64,000 nucleotides of DNA from Candidatus Leptovillus gracilis (GCA_016716065.1 JADJXA010000002.1:806001-870000); one strand, 5' to 3'; positions 8,622 through 17,844 are shown, counted from the first letter of the stretch. Notes: generated by a model not told the origin, from the sequence alone. A program made the numbers and translations.

Positions 8622-8740
8622 AGCCCCGTTTACGGGGCGTTGTTTTTTAGCCTGGAGCTTTAGCTCCAGGCGCAACGGATAGCCGCCGGTGACCAACGCT
8701 AAAGCGCCGGTCTACAAAACAACGCCGGGTAAACCCGGCT
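8622..8740 (+). repeat. 119-bp intergenic cassette, copy A
   Basis: A mosaic of three short palindromes (AGCCCCGTTTACGGGGC, GCCTGGAGCTTTAGCTCCAGG, GCCGGGTAAACCCGGC) joined by conserved text including AGCGCCGGTCTACAAAACAA. The reverse complement of 53308-53423 aligns with it over its whole length, with scattered substitutions. Confidence 0.85.
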
Positions 8741-8876
8741 TTTACGGCCCGCGCTCGTTGACAATTGTCTTTGACATGCCTGGGATTTGCTTAACTTGTA
8801 ACCAATGTCCTTAGCCTGGGAATTCATTCCCAGAACAAGGCTTGAAGAGTTGGGTAGTCTGGAGATAATTGGCAGC

Positions 8877-10766
8877 ATGAACTTTGTTACTCTGGAAAAC
8901 GTCGGCAAGCAGTACAGCGAGCGCGTCTTGCTGGAAAACGCCAATTTACTCATTAACGATGGCGACCGCATTGGTCTGATTGGTCCTAATGGCAGCGGCA
9001 AAACCACGCTGCTGCGTCTGATTGCTGGCGTGGAAGCGCCAGACGCCGGGCAGATCACCGTTTGGGGTCATGTGGGCGTGCAATTCCTGCCCCAAGACCC
9101 GCAGCTAGACCCATCCCTGACAGTGCTGGAGACGGTGTTTCACAGCGACGCGCCGTTGATGCGCGTGCTGCGTGACTATGAGGCGGCCAATGAGCGGCTG
9201 CAAGGAAATCCGACTGACGCCGGATTGCAGGCGGCCTTTGCTGAGGCAACGGCCGTGATGGACCGCAGCAATGGTTGGGCGGCCGAAGCCGAAGCCAAAA
9301 CGATTCTGACAAAATTAGGCGTCACCCAATTTGCTGCGCCGGTCGCCACTCTCAGCGGCGGGCAGCATAAGCGCGTCGCCCTGGCCCATGCCCTCATCAC
9401 CCCGGCCGATCTGCTGATTCTGGATGAACCGACCAACCACATAGACGCCGAGGCTATCGCCTGGCTGGAAGAGTACCTGAAAAATCGCCCCGGCGCGCTG
9501 CTGATGGTGACCCACGACCGCTATTTTCTGGACCGGGTGGTCAACCGTATCCTGGACCTGGACCGGCGGCAGTTGGTGAGCTATGGGGGAAATTACGGCC
9601 GTTACCTGGAACTCGCCACTGTCCGCCATGAACAACTGGCCGCCACCGAAAAAAAGCGGCAGGCGCTGCTGCGCCGCGAATTAGACTGGCTCAGCCGCAG
9701 CCCGGCGGCCCGCAGCACCAAGCAAAAAGCGCGCATCCAGCGCGTCCAGGAAATGCAAACCCTGCGCCACGACCGGCGTGAGGCGCAAGTGGCCATCTCG
9801 CTGGCCGGCCGCCGCCTGGGCAAGCGCGTCCTGGAAGCGCGCGGCCTCAGCAAAGCGTTTGGCAGCCTGGCGCTGTTTGCCGGTCTCGATTTTGAACTGG
9901 TCCCCGGCGACCGTGTGGGCGTTTTAGGACCCAATGGCGCCGGCAAAAGTACCCTGCTCAACATCCTGGCCGGCAAGCTGCCGCCAGACAGCGGCACAGT
10001 GACCTGGGGCGAAACGGTGGAACTGGGGTATTACGACCAGTTGAGCGCCGGTCTGCGCGACGATCAGCGTGTGTTTGATACCATTGCCGACGCTGCGCCG
10101 CTGGTTAAAAACGCCGAAGGATTTCGTATAGACGCGGCGCAAATGTTGGAGTGGTTTCTGTTCAGCCGCGCCGACCAGCAGACGTATGTCGGCAGCCTGA
10201 GCGGTGGGGAGCGGCGGCGGCTCTATTTGCTGCTGACGCTGGTGCGCCAGCCCAACGTGCTGTTTCTCGACGAGCCGACCAACGACCTGGACATTGAAAC
10301 GCTGGCGGTGTTGGAGCAGTTTTTGGACTATTTTCAGGGCTGTCTGGTGGTGGTGAGCCACGACCGTTATTTTTTGGATCGCAATGTGGATTTCCTGGCC
10401 AGCTTTGAGGATGGCGTGTTGGGCACGCGCTACCCAACGCCGTATGAGACGTACCGGCGGCTGCTGAACGAACAACGGGGAACGACGAGCGAGGAACGGC
10501 CAGTGCGGAGCGGCCCGCCGCCGGCCGCGCGCCACGCTCCGCCTGTTGTCCGCAAATTGACGTGGAAGGAGAAGCAGGAGTTAACGGCCGTTGAGACCCA
10601 GATTCCTCTGCTCGAAGCCCAGATCGCCCAACTGGAGGCGGCCATCAACCAGGTTGGGGGGGATTATGCCCGCCTGCAAACCTTGTCGGACGAGTTAACG
10701 GCCGTGCGCGCCGCCCTGGAAATCGCCGAGACCCGCTGGTTGGAACTCTCGGAAACCGGAAGGTAG
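8877..10766 (+). CDS. uup: ABC-F family ATPase, Uup-like
   Basis: 629 residues from ATG 8877, where a canonical ABC-F N-terminus begins (MNFVTLENVGKQY); the frame is open back to 8805, but the extra residues are not family-like. Two ABC domains are complete: Walker A GPNGSGKTT and GPNGAGKST, signatures LSGGQ and LSGGE, Walker B LLILDEPTNHID and VLFLDEPTNDLD. The linker between them has RRELDWLSRSPAARSTKQKA, characteristic of Uup. A C-terminal coiled coil (about 555-620) also fits Uup. ABC-F proteins act on the ribosome rather than in transport. The antiporter gene starts one base after its stop, so translation may be coupled. Confidence 0.9.
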   Translation: MNFVTLENVGKQYSERVLLENANLLINDGDRIGLIGPNGSGKTTLLRLIAGVEAPDAGQITVWGHVGVQFLPQDPQLDPSLTVLETVFHSDAPLMRVLRDYEAANERLQGNPTDAGLQAAFAEATAVMDRSNGWAAEAEAKTILTKLGVTQFAAPVATLSGGQHKRVALAHALITPADLLILDEPTNHIDAEAIAWLEEYLKNRPGALLMVTHDRYFLDRVVNRILDLDRRQLVSYGGNYGRYLELATVRHEQLAATEKKRQALLRRELDWLSRSPAARSTKQKARIQRVQEMQTLRHDRREAQVAISLAGRRLGKRVLEARGLSKAFGSLALFAGLDFELVPGDRVGVLGPNGAGKSTLLNILAGKLPPDSGTVTWGETVELGYYDQLSAGLRDDQRVFDTIADAAPLVKNAEGFRIDAAQMLEWFLFSRADQQTYVGSLSGGERRRLYLLLTLVRQPNVLFLDEPTNDLDIETLAVLEQFLDYFQGCLVVVSHDRYFLDRNVDFLASFEDGVLGTRYPTPYETYRRLLNEQRGTTSEERPVRSGPPPAARHAPPVVRKLTWKEKQELTAVETQIPLLEAQIAQLEAAINQVGGDYARLQTLSDELTAVRAALEIAETRWLELSETGR

Positions 10767-10767
10767 T

Positions 10768-12225
10768 GTGAACGAGTATATTCTCATCAGTGCATCCCTG
10801 CTGCTGCTGATCAGTGTGCTGGCCAGCAAGGTCTCCGACCGGTTTGGTGTGCCGGCGCTTTTGCTGTTTTTGCTCATGGGCATGTTTGTCGGGTCCGATG
10901 GACCGGGTGGCATTTACTTCGACGACCCCGCCCTGGCGCAGTTCCTAGGCGTCATCGCTCTGGTCCTCATTTTATTCTCCGGTGGCCTGGACACCGATTG
11001 GACAACCATCCGCCCGGTCCTCAAAGAAGGACTGCTGCTGTCTACCGTTGGCGTTTTGATAACTGCCCTGACTGTCGGTCTGTTTACCTCCTACCTTCTG
11101 GGCTTTTCGCTGCTGGAGGGGCTGCTGTTGGGGGCAATTGTCTCCTCCACGGATGCTGCGGCCGTATTTTCCATTCTCCGTTCCAAAGGGCTGAGCCTCA
11201 AGGGACGGCTGAAGCCGCTGTTGGAACTGGAATCGGGCAGCAACGATCCGATGGCTATCTTCCTCACGGTAGGGTTCATTCACCTACTCACCCACCCAGA
11301 TGCCTCTCCGGTGAGCCTGCTCGGTTTGTTCGCCTTGCAAATGGGCATTGGCGCGGCGATGGGTTATGTGATGGGCCGGGCGATTCTGTATTTGATCAAC
11401 CATGTCAAATTAGGGTACGAGGGCCTGTATCCCGTTCTGACGTTGGCCCTGGTTCTGTTGACCTTTACTCTCACCGATGGCCTGAACGGCAGCGGCTTTC
11501 TGGCCGTTTATCTGGCGGGCATTGTCCTCAGCCATAACGATTTCATCCATAAGCGCAGCCTGATGCGTTTTCACGATGGCCTGGCTTGGCTGATGCAGAT
11601 CGCCATGTTCTTGACCCTGGGTTTGCTGGTTTTCCCGTCGCGGGTGGTTCCTATTATGGGTGTGGGTCTGCTGATTGCCGGCTATCTGATATTTGTGGCC
11701 CGGCCGGTCAGTGTCTTTGTTAGCCTGCTGCCGAGTAAATTAACCTGGCGCGAAAAGAGCTATCTATCTTGGGTCGGGCTGCGCGGGGCCGCTCCCATTA
11801 TCCTGGCAACCTTTCCGCTGTTGGCCCGGCTGCCACAGGCGGACCTGATTTTTAACGTAGTATTTTTTATTGTCCTCACGTCGGTGCTGCTGCAAGGAAC
11901 GACTTTGTCGCTGGTCGCCCGCTGGTTGAAGGTGGATGCCCCAACGATACCCAAACAGGTGTACCCCATCGAGTATATGCCGATGGATGGATTGAAAAGC
12001 GAACTCAAGGAGTTGCCCATACCGGCCGGATCGCCGGCCGTCGGTAAGTCTATTGTTGAATTGGGTCTGCCGGCCGGCCTGCTGATTGTGTTAATCGCCA
12101 GAGGCAGCGAGTTTGTGCTGCCCGGCGGTGGCACGGTGGTGCAGGCCGGCGATACGCTGCTGCTGTTGTCCGACAAGCCGTCGTTTGCCGACGTGGCCGC
12201 CAGATTTAACGCGCCGATGAGCTGA
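10768..12225 (+). CDS. CPA1-type K+/H+ or Na+/H+ antiporter with C-terminal TrkA-C-like domain (NhaP2/CvrA type)
   Basis: 485 residues starting with GTG one base after the ABC-F stop. About 12-13 membrane segments fill residues 3-390. Family motifs include the GGLDTDW region and SSTDAAAVFS, which holds the ion-binding aspartate region, and LELESGSNDPMA. Residues about 405-485 form a small cytoplasmic TrkA-C-like domain (LPAGLLIVLIARGSEFVLPGG). The NhaP2/CvrA group exports K+ or Na+ in exchange for protons and takes part in volume or pH control. Ion choice cannot be read from the sequence. Confidence 0.88.
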   Translation: MNEYILISASLLLLISVLASKVSDRFGVPALLLFLLMGMFVGSDGPGGIYFDDPALAQFLGVIALVLILFSGGLDTDWTTIRPVLKEGLLLSTVGVLITALTVGLFTSYLLGFSLLEGLLLGAIVSSTDAAAVFSILRSKGLSLKGRLKPLLELESGSNDPMAIFLTVGFIHLLTHPDASPVSLLGLFALQMGIGAAMGYVMGRAILYLINHVKLGYEGLYPVLTLALVLLTFTLTDGLNGSGFLAVYLAGIVLSHNDFIHKRSLMRFHDGLAWLMQIAMFLTLGLLVFPSRVVPIMGVGLLIAGYLIFVARPVSVFVSLLPSKLTWREKSYLSWVGLRGAAPIILATFPLLARLPQADLIFNVVFFIVLTSVLLQGTTLSLVARWLKVDAPTIPKQVYPIEYMPMDGLKSELKELPIPAGSPAVGKSIVELGLPAGLLIVLIARGSEFVLPGGGTVVQAGDTLLLLSDKPSFADVAARFNAPMS

Positions 12226-12250
12226 TTGATGCACAGGATTAAGGGTTATT

Positions 12251-14455
12251 ATGAACCATCGTCCCATTTTACCTGCTGATGTTGCCACATATCCGCTGCC
12301 GGGCATGAACGCGCCAACGGCCGTCACCTTCAGCCCTGATGACATGCTTGTTGCTTATTTGCACAGCACCGAGGGCAGCCTGACCCGCCAATTGATGGCC
12401 TTTGATCCTGCCAGCGGCGTAACACGGTCGTTGGTCTTACCCCCCGGCCGCGGCGACGCCGAAGACACGCTCTCTTTGGCCGAAACATTGCAGCGCGAGC
12501 GGCTGCGCCAGCATGGGCTGGGCGTTACCCGCTATGCCTGGGGCCAGGGCCGCCGCCTACTGCTGCCCGTGGGCGGCAATTTGTACGTGCAAGATGGGCC
12601 AGACACCGAACTGCGGCTGTTGGTCGCCGGTAACGGGACACCCTTGTTGGACGCCCGCTTCGCCCCCGATGGGCAGTGGGTGGCCTTTGTGCAAGACGCC
12701 GAACTGTACGTGGTTCCCATCGCCGATGGCCGGCCACGCCAACTGACGCGCGGCGCGTGCGGCAGCGACGGCCAAACGCATGGTCTGGCCGAATTTATCG
12801 CCCAGGAAGAAATGGGCCGCAGCGAAGGGTATTGGTGGTCGCCAGACAGCCAATGGCTGGCTTTCACGGAAGTGGACGAAAGCCATATTCCCATCTACCG
12901 CATCGTTCACCAGGGCAAGGCGCAGACTGGCGATGCGGTCCAAGAAGACCACCGCTACCCCTTTGCCGGGCGGGACAACGCCAGAGTGCGCCTGGGCTTG
13001 GCCCACCGCGACGGTGGGGTCCACCGCGGCAGTGGGGTCCACCGCGGCAGTGGGGTCCACCGCGACGGTGGCGACCCTATCTGGCTGGACCTGGGCGAAG
13101 ATGCCGACATCTATCTGGCGCGGGTGAACTGGCTGCCCAACGGCCGTCTGACAGCCCAAATCGAAAATCGCGCCCAGACCCGGCTGGACCTGGTGGAATT
13201 TAACATCCAGACGGGGACAAAACGGACCCTGATCAGCGAAAGCAGCGACGTCTGGATCAACCTGCACAACCTGTTTTGGCCGTTGGCCGACGGCCGTTTC
13301 CTCTGGGGTTCTGAGCGCACCGGTTTTATGCACTTGTATTTGTACGATGGTGATGGTGGGTTGGAACGGCCGTTGACTCAGGGCGACTGGCTTGTCACCG
13401 AAATCGCCGCCGTAGACGAAGCAGCCGGCCTGGTTTACTTCCTGGGCACGGCCGATGGCCCGTTAGAGACGCATCTGTACGTTGTGGCGCTTGGCGGTGG
13501 CGACCCCCGCCGCCTGACGGCCGAGGCCGGAACCCACAGCGTGGTCATAGACGGGCAAAAGCGCCGCTTCGTGGACAGCCACCACAGCCTAAACCGGGCA
13601 ACGGCCGTTACCCTGCGTAATCTGGCCGATGGCGCGGCGCTGCGCACCCTCTACACCAACGACGACCCCCGCCTGACCGAATTAGCCCTCCAGACGCCGC
13701 GTATCGTCACCTTGCCTACCCGCGACGGCGAAACGCTCTACGGTGCAATTTTTCGCCCGCCCAGCCTGTTTGGCTCAGGCCCCCATCCCACCATCGTCAG
13801 CGTCTATGGTGGCCCCCACGCCCAGCGCGTCACCGACAGTTGGCTGCTGACGGCCAACATGCGCGCCCAATACCTGGCGCAGCAGGGGTATCTGGTGTTT
13901 CTGTTAGATAATCGCGGCAGCGCCCGGCGCGGTCTGGCCTTTGAAAGCTGGATCAAAGGGCGCATGGGCCAGATTGAGGTGCAAGATCAGGTGGATGGGG
14001 TGAGGTGGCTGGTGGCGCAAGGTCTGGCCGATGCAGCGCGGGTGGGCATTTATGGTTGGAGCTATGGGGGGTATATGGCCGCCATGTGTTTGGCGCAGGC
14101 CCCGGAGACTTTTAAGGTTGCCGTCGCCGGCGCACCCGTCACCCATTATGATGGCTACGATACCCATTACACCGAGCGTTACATGGGCCGGCCGCAGGAC
14201 AACCCGCAAGGGTATGCTCAGGCAAGCGTGATGGCCCACAGCGAAAAACTCAGCGGCAAACTGCTGCTGGTGCATGGCCTGATTGACGAAAACGTCCATT
14301 TCCGCCACACGGCCCGCCTGATCAATGCCCTCATCCACGCCGGCAAACCGTATGACCTGCTGCTTTTCCCCGACGAGCGCCATTCCCCCCGTGGTCTGGC
14401 CGACCGCATCTACATGGAGCAGCGTATCCGCGATTACTTCGTGGCGAATCTGTGA
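12251..14455 (+). CDS. S9 family peptidase, dipeptidyl peptidase IV-like
   Basis: 734 residues. The N-terminal 470 residues form a DPP-IV-type beta-propeller. The alpha/beta hydrolase domain has the catalytic triad in GWSYGGYM (nucleophile Ser), HGLIDENVH (Asp) and DERHS (His). The family removes Xaa-Pro or similar dipeptides from peptide N-termini. No signal peptide is visible, so it is probably cytoplasmic. An odd insert of about 24 residues (251-275) is made of six-residue units such as VHRGSG, encoded by a four-copy 18-bp tandem repeat. The gene begins 25 bases after the antiporter. Confidence 0.92.
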   Translation: MNHRPILPADVATYPLPGMNAPTAVTFSPDDMLVAYLHSTEGSLTRQLMAFDPASGVTRSLVLPPGRGDAEDTLSLAETLQRERLRQHGLGVTRYAWGQGRRLLLPVGGNLYVQDGPDTELRLLVAGNGTPLLDARFAPDGQWVAFVQDAELYVVPIADGRPRQLTRGACGSDGQTHGLAEFIAQEEMGRSEGYWWSPDSQWLAFTEVDESHIPIYRIVHQGKAQTGDAVQEDHRYPFAGRDNARVRLGLAHRDGGVHRGSGVHRGSGVHRDGGDPIWLDLGEDADIYLARVNWLPNGRLTAQIENRAQTRLDLVEFNIQTGTKRTLISESSDVWINLHNLFWPLADGRFLWGSERTGFMHLYLYDGDGGLERPLTQGDWLVTEIAAVDEAAGLVYFLGTADGPLETHLYVVALGGGDPRRLTAEAGTHSVVIDGQKRRFVDSHHSLNRATAVTLRNLADGAALRTLYTNDDPRLTELALQTPRIVTLPTRDGETLYGAIFRPPSLFGSGPHPTIVSVYGGPHAQRVTDSWLLTANMRAQYLAQQGYLVFLLDNRGSARRGLAFESWIKGRMGQIEVQDQVDGVRWLVAQGLADAARVGIYGWSYGGYMAAMCLAQAPETFKVAVAGAPVTHYDGYDTHYTERYMGRPQDNPQGYAQASVMAHSEKLSGKLLLVHGLIDENVHFRHTARLINALIHAGKPYDLLLFPDERHSPRGLADRIYMEQRIRDYFVANL
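13003..13074 (+). repeat. In-frame 18-bp minisatellite, four units
   Basis: Four 18-bp units of the form CCACCGCGGCAGTGGGGT. Units 2 and 3 are identical. Units 1 and 4 carry ACGGTG in place of GCAGTG, and unit 4 ends differently. The array lies inside the propeller domain of the S9 peptidase. Confidence 0.9.
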
Positions 14456-14514
14456 AATTGGCAGTGGGTGCGTTTCAATCTCAATTCATTGGAAACACAC
14501 CCATTGATCATTAA

Positions 14515-15840
14515 CTATTGATCATTAAACCTGGGTTCGCGGACCCACCAGCGCAGGATGATGAAGGAGAGCGCGTAGAACAGGGCGCTGAAGGCAAACA
14601 GCCAATTGGCGTTGTAGCTGGCCAGGGCGGCGCCAAACAGTGGCGCGAGCAGGCTGATGATGCCAACGGCCGTATTCGCCAATCCCACGTAAGTCGGCCG
14701 TTTTTCCGGCTGGCAAAACTCCATCACCACCAGAATGCCAGACACAATAACGCCGCCGGAGGTGACGCCCAGCAGCACAAAAGCGGCGTAATACCAGACC
14801 GGTTCCGTCGCCAGCCAGGCGACCACAAAGGCGGCCATGCCGGTCAGCCCACTGAGTTCCAGCGACAGTTTGTGCCCACGCCGGTCGGCCAGCAGCCCAA
14901 AAAACAGGTTGCCAACGGTCTGGCCGATGAGCAGCGCCAGCGTGTATAAGCCAACCGTGCTGTTGGGGATTTGCCAGCGCTGTACGGCCGTTACCGTTAC
15001 AAAACCCGTGCCCATACCACCCAACGCCAGCAGCAGCCGCCCCAGCAAAAAGCGCCGAAAATTATCATCGCGGCGCACAATGTCTGGCAGCGTCCGCATA
15101 TATTGGCCGCTGCTCTGGCGCGGCACAAAGGATGGCTGCGCCGGTTCACGTGTCAGCGCCAAAAACAGCCAGCTCAGGCTGATAAACAGCGCTGCCAGCC
15201 CAAACGAATAGGCAAAATTTAGCGGGAACGGGAAGCGTTCCAGAAACCAGGCGCTTAAACTGGCCGCCGCCAGGCCGGAACCGGCCCCCAAGAACATGGT
15301 GATGCCCAAAAAACGGCCGCGTCGGTCCACCGGAAAACAGCGGGCGACCATATCTTGCCAGGCGGTGGCGACCACGCCGGCCCCCAGGCCATGCCAGGCG
15401 TAGGCCAACAGGAACAGCAGCACCGCGGCCCCAGCCGAGCGCACCGCCAACAGCGCCGCCAGGGGCATTAACCAAAGTGGGATGCGCTCCAGGAACAAGC
15501 CTAAATTCACCACCACCGGCTTTTTGCGCGCCAACCGCTCCACGTGGTTGGCGGTGAATAGTTGTGGCGCAAACCAGGACCCCTGCGCAATCATCGCCGC
15601 GACGCCAATCGCCCAGGCGCTGTCGGTAAGCTGGCTAATAAACAGCGGCACAATGGTCGCCGAAGAAATGAAGCTGGCGCCAAACCAAAAAGCCACACCG
15701 TCCAATAAATTGACGGTGAAATTCCAGCGATAATTTTGTTCGACTTCGGCCGTGATTTCGGCGTCGGTGCGTGGTGGGGCCGGTAGGTCGGCCCGAATCA
15801 GCCAGCGCAGGGCTGACCTTAACTGAGTTGCGGCTAACAT
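14515..15840 (-). CDS. MFS transporter
   Basis: 441 residues with about 12 hydrophobic segments after a cytoplasmic N-terminus of about 45 residues. The cytoplasmic loops carry MFS-like patterns such as DRRGRFLG near residue 170 and LLADRRGHKLSLE near 315. Substrate is not predictable. It lies convergent to the S9 peptidase gene and about 290 bases beyond the aroF end, separated from it by a hairpin and a MITE-like block. It is probably transcribed by itself. Confidence 0.82.
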   Translation of the reverse strand: MLAATQLRSALRWLIRADLPAPPRTDAEITAEVEQNYRWNFTVNLLDGVAFWFGASFISSATIVPLFISQLTDSAWAIGVAAMIAQGSWFAPQLFTANHVERLARKKPVVVNLGLFLERIPLWLMPLAALLAVRSAGAAVLLFLLAYAWHGLGAGVVATAWQDMVARCFPVDRRGRFLGITMFLGAGSGLAAASLSAWFLERFPFPLNFAYSFGLAALFISLSWLFLALTREPAQPSFVPRQSSGQYMRTLPDIVRRDDNFRRFLLGRLLLALGGMGTGFVTVTAVQRWQIPNSTVGLYTLALLIGQTVGNLFFGLLADRRGHKLSLELSGLTGMAAFVVAWLATEPVWYYAAFVLLGVTSGGVIVSGILVVMEFCQPEKRPTYVGLANTAVGIISLLAPLFGAALASYNANWLFAFSALFYALSFIILRWWVREPRFNDQ

Positions 15841-15890
15841 AGGGTTCCAGGCGTTTAGGAGGTCTTTTTAAGATTGACATGCGTCAGAGG

Positions 15891-15928
15891 TCAAGCGTCA
15901 AACGTGACCAGGGACGTTTGACGCTTGA
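15891..15928. repeat. Perfect 15-bp inverted repeat
   Basis: Arms TCAAGCGTCAAACGT (15891-15905) and ACGTTTGACGCTTGA (15914-15928) with an 8-base loop. No T run follows on either strand, so this is more likely a palindromic repeat than a terminator. Confidence 0.8.
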
Positions 15929-15994
15929 TTATCTCATAAACGGCCGCAGCCTCAAGCCTGCCAATCAGCAATTCTCCATTTGTCATGGTGGTTG

Positions 15995-16137
15995 GTAGGG
16001 GCGGGACGGCGCGGACAGGCAACAGCCGCAGCGGACGGCATTTTTCCGCGCCATCTCGCCCTGAAGAGGGGCGAGACAGGCGGGAGGCAAGGCATTGGTG
16101 ATTGGCAAAGACGCTGTACCGCCTGTCCCGCCCCTAC
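15995..16137. mobile_element. MITE-like element with 13-bp terminal inverted repeats
   Basis: Ends GTAGGGGCGGGAC (15995-16007) and GTCCCGCCCCTAC (16125-16137) are exact reverse complements. The 143-bp interior has another hairpin (TCTCGCCC / GGGCGAGA) and no gene. The right end contains the TAG stop codon of aroF (16134-16136). I cannot see a convincing target duplication. Confidence 0.6.
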
Positions 16138-17234
16138 GGCTGGATTGCAATATGAGAATCGCTGGCCGCCGGCAAAAGCCGTTTCCCATGCCCATTCAAC
16201 TTGGCGTGAGCCTCAGGGGTTGAAATGTCCCGGCCAACGGCCAGCGCTACGGCGCGCATCTCGCGCACCAGGGCGGCATATTTTTCCGGTTTGAGCGATT
16301 GACGGCCGTCTGACCAGGCCTGATCTGGCTGCGGATGGACCTCCAAAATGACCCCATCCGCCCCGGCGGCGACGGCTGCTTTGGAAGTTGCGCCCACGTA
16401 TTCCCACTTGCCCGTGGCGTGGCTGGGGTCCACAATGATCGGCAGGTGCGACAGGTGTTTGATTACCGGCACGGCGCTGATGTCCAGGGTGTTGCGCGTT
16501 TCCGTCTCATTGGCGCGAATGCCCCGCTCGCACAGCATGACGTTGTTGTTGCCGTGGCTCAGGATGTATTCGGCGCTCATCAGCCATTCTTCAATCGTTC
16601 CGCTGAAGCTGCGCTTTAGCAGCACCGGGTGGCCCGATTTGCCGATGGCGTTGAGCAGGGCGTAATTTTGCATGTTGCGCGCGCCAACCTGGAGGATGTC
16701 GGCGTAGTCGCATACCAGCGGGACCAGCGCCGGTTCCATCACTTCGGTGATGATCGGCATCCCGGTGGCTTCGCGAGCTTCGGCCAGGTAGCGCAGCCCT
16801 TCTTCGCCAAGTCCCTGGAAAGAGTAGGGTGAACTGCGCGGTTTGTACGCGCCGCCGCGCAAGATGTGCGCCCCGGCTTCCTGGCAGGCGTGGGCGACTT
16901 CGATGATCTGGCTGCGCCCTTCGACCGAGCAAGGCCCGGCCATCATCACCAGACTGCGGCCGCCAATGGTCACATTGCCCACCTGGATGATGGTATCTTG
17001 GGGTTTAAACTCACGGCTGGCCCCTTTGTAGGGCTTGGAGATGGGCATCACGCTCTCCACGCCGCTCATCCGGCCGATTTGCCGTGCATCTATGGCACGG
17101 CCGTCGCCGATGACGCCGATGACGGTGCGTTCGACGCCAATAATGGCGTGGGTTTTGCAGCCCACCGCCTCTACGCGATCAATAATTGCGCCCACCTGTT
17201 CCTGGGTGGCTGCTGGTTGCATCACGACGATCAT
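16134..17234 (-). CDS. aroF: 3-deoxy-7-phosphoheptulonate (DAHP) synthase with N-terminal regulatory domain
   Basis: 366 residues. The enzyme joins phosphoenolpyruvate and erythrose 4-phosphate in the first shikimate step. Residues 1-70 (MIVVMQPAATQ onward) form the ferredoxin-like domain of the Thermotoga-type enzyme, which in that family mediates Tyr/Phe inhibition. The catalytic barrel follows with MAGPCSVEG, GAYKPRSSPYSFQG, LKRSFSGT and IVDPSHATGK. The start at 17234 is chosen for its GAGGAG site; an upstream ATG at 17276 lacks one. It lies 42 bases after aroH in the same orientation and shares the upstream attenuator. Its stop codon lies inside a MITE-like repeat end. Confidence 0.95.
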   Translation of the reverse strand: MIVVMQPAATQEQVGAIIDRVEAVGCKTHAIIGVERTVIGVIGDGRAIDARQIGRMSGVESVMPISKPYKGASREFKPQDTIIQVGNVTIGGRSLVMMAGPCSVEGRSQIIEVAHACQEAGAHILRGGAYKPRSSPYSFQGLGEEGLRYLAEAREATGMPIITEVMEPALVPLVCDYADILQVGARNMQNYALLNAIGKSGHPVLLKRSFSGTIEEWLMSAEYILSHGNNNVMLCERGIRANETETRNTLDISAVPVIKHLSHLPIIVDPSHATGKWEYVGATSKAAVAAGADGVILEVHPQPDQAWSDGRQSLKPEKYAALVREMRAVALAVGRDISTPEAHAKLNGHGKRLLPAASDSHIAIQP

Positions 17235-17276
17235 AATTCTCCTCTTCCTTTTTGTTGGGTTATAAACTGCAAGCAC

Positions 17277-17726
17277 TTAGCTTACAGCCAACTGCATCAT
17301 CATTTCGATTTCTTCCGTCGGTACAGGTGGTATATCTTCTTTGTCTGGGCGCAGTGAGTGGGCTTCGTGCAGGTAGACGTGGATGATTTCCTGCGCCGTT
17401 TTGTCTGTGTTCCAGTGCAGCATGATGCGGATGCAGCGGGGCAGGCTGTTGGGCACGTTCATTTCGTGGCCGCACAGCAGGGGCACATCGAACCAGCCAA
17501 GCTGTCGGGCGGCTGTGGCGGGATAAGTGGCGTTGATGTCTGTGGTGGTGGTGAAATAGGCGCTGGCAACCATGTCTGGCGTGATGCCATTGGCCCGCAC
17601 CATTGTCACCAGCAGCTCGCGGGTGGCGCAGAGGATGGCCTCGGCGCTGTTTACGGTGACGGTGGTTGCGCCGCGCACGCCACGGCACAGCAGATGGGGG
17701 GTGGTAGGGGTACGGCCGTTTTTCAT
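17277..17726 (-). CDS. aroH: Monofunctional chorismate mutase, AroH type
   Basis: 149 residues; converts chorismate to prephenate on the way to Phe and Tyr. The AroH-class signature RGVRGATTV is at the N-terminus, with TREL, LCGHEMNVPNSLPRCIR and HVYLHEA following, all typical of the Bacillus-type trimeric enzyme. Start 17726 follows GGAGGAG by four bases. It is the first gene of the aroH-aroF operon. The 5' leader contains a small reading frame rich in Phe and Tyr codons and a terminator. Confidence 0.95.
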   Translation of the reverse strand: MKNGRTPTTPHLLCRGVRGATTVTVNSAEAILCATRELLVTMVRANGITPDMVASAYFTTTTDINATYPATAARQLGWFDVPLLCGHEMNVPNSLPRCIRIMLHWNTDKTAQEIIHVYLHEAHSLRPDKEDIPPVPTEEIEMMMQLAVS

Positions 17727-17749
17727 CAATCTCCTCCTGTGTTGTGGTA

Positions 17750-17770
17750 GCGCCAGCATCCTGCTGGCGC
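17750..17770. repeat. Short perfect hairpin before aroH
   Basis: GCGCCAGCA / TGCTGGCGC with a 3-base loop, located between the attenuator terminator and the aroH ribosome site. No T run. It may be an independent palindromic repeat or protect the 5' end of the read-through mRNA. Confidence 0.7.
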
Positions 17771-17786
17771 ACCGGGTAAAACAAAA

Positions 17787-17814
17787 AAGACGCGGCCTGT
17801 TAGGGCCGCGTCTT
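17787..17814 (-). terminator. Attenuator terminator of the aroH-aroF leader
   Basis: Perfect 11-bp stem AAGACGCGGCC / GGCCGCGTCTT with a 6-base loop, followed on the minus strand by a run of T. It sits 30 bases after the leader peptide stop and about 60 bases before aroH. The hexamer GGCCGC of its 3' arm also occurs in the leader coding region (17874-17879 as GCGGCC on the plus strand), where it could pair instead with GCGGCC of the 5' arm. It may also stop read-through from yjfF. Confidence 0.88.
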
Positions 17815-17844
17815 GTTGAGTTCGTTTGTTTGCCTGGCTTTTAC

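Larger units (their letters stand above)
8053..8876. other. Repeat-packed intergenic region without a gene
   Basis: No credible protein gene is seen in these 824 bases. They contain, in order, a TGACAAGGTGACA block, a long hairpin, a structured segment ending in a terminator-like hairpin, and a 119-bp cassette that recurs inverted at 53.3 kb. No copy of the ACGGCCGT octamer is present. Confidence 0.7.

Noticed and set aside
13003..13074. Direct repeats considered as a CRISPR array
   Set aside because: Units are 18 bp, contiguous, without spacers, and in frame within a gene.
12557..13333. A 258-residue minus-strand open frame inside the S9 peptidase gene
   Set aside because: It is opposite a gene with an intact catalytic triad, and its repetitive text comes from the minisatellite.
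17787..17814. Terminator read only as the end of the yjfF transcript
   Set aside because: It lies after a separate promoter and a Phe/Tyr-rich frame, with a competing hexamer, and directly before aroH, so attenuation explains more; it may still also end the yjfF transcript.
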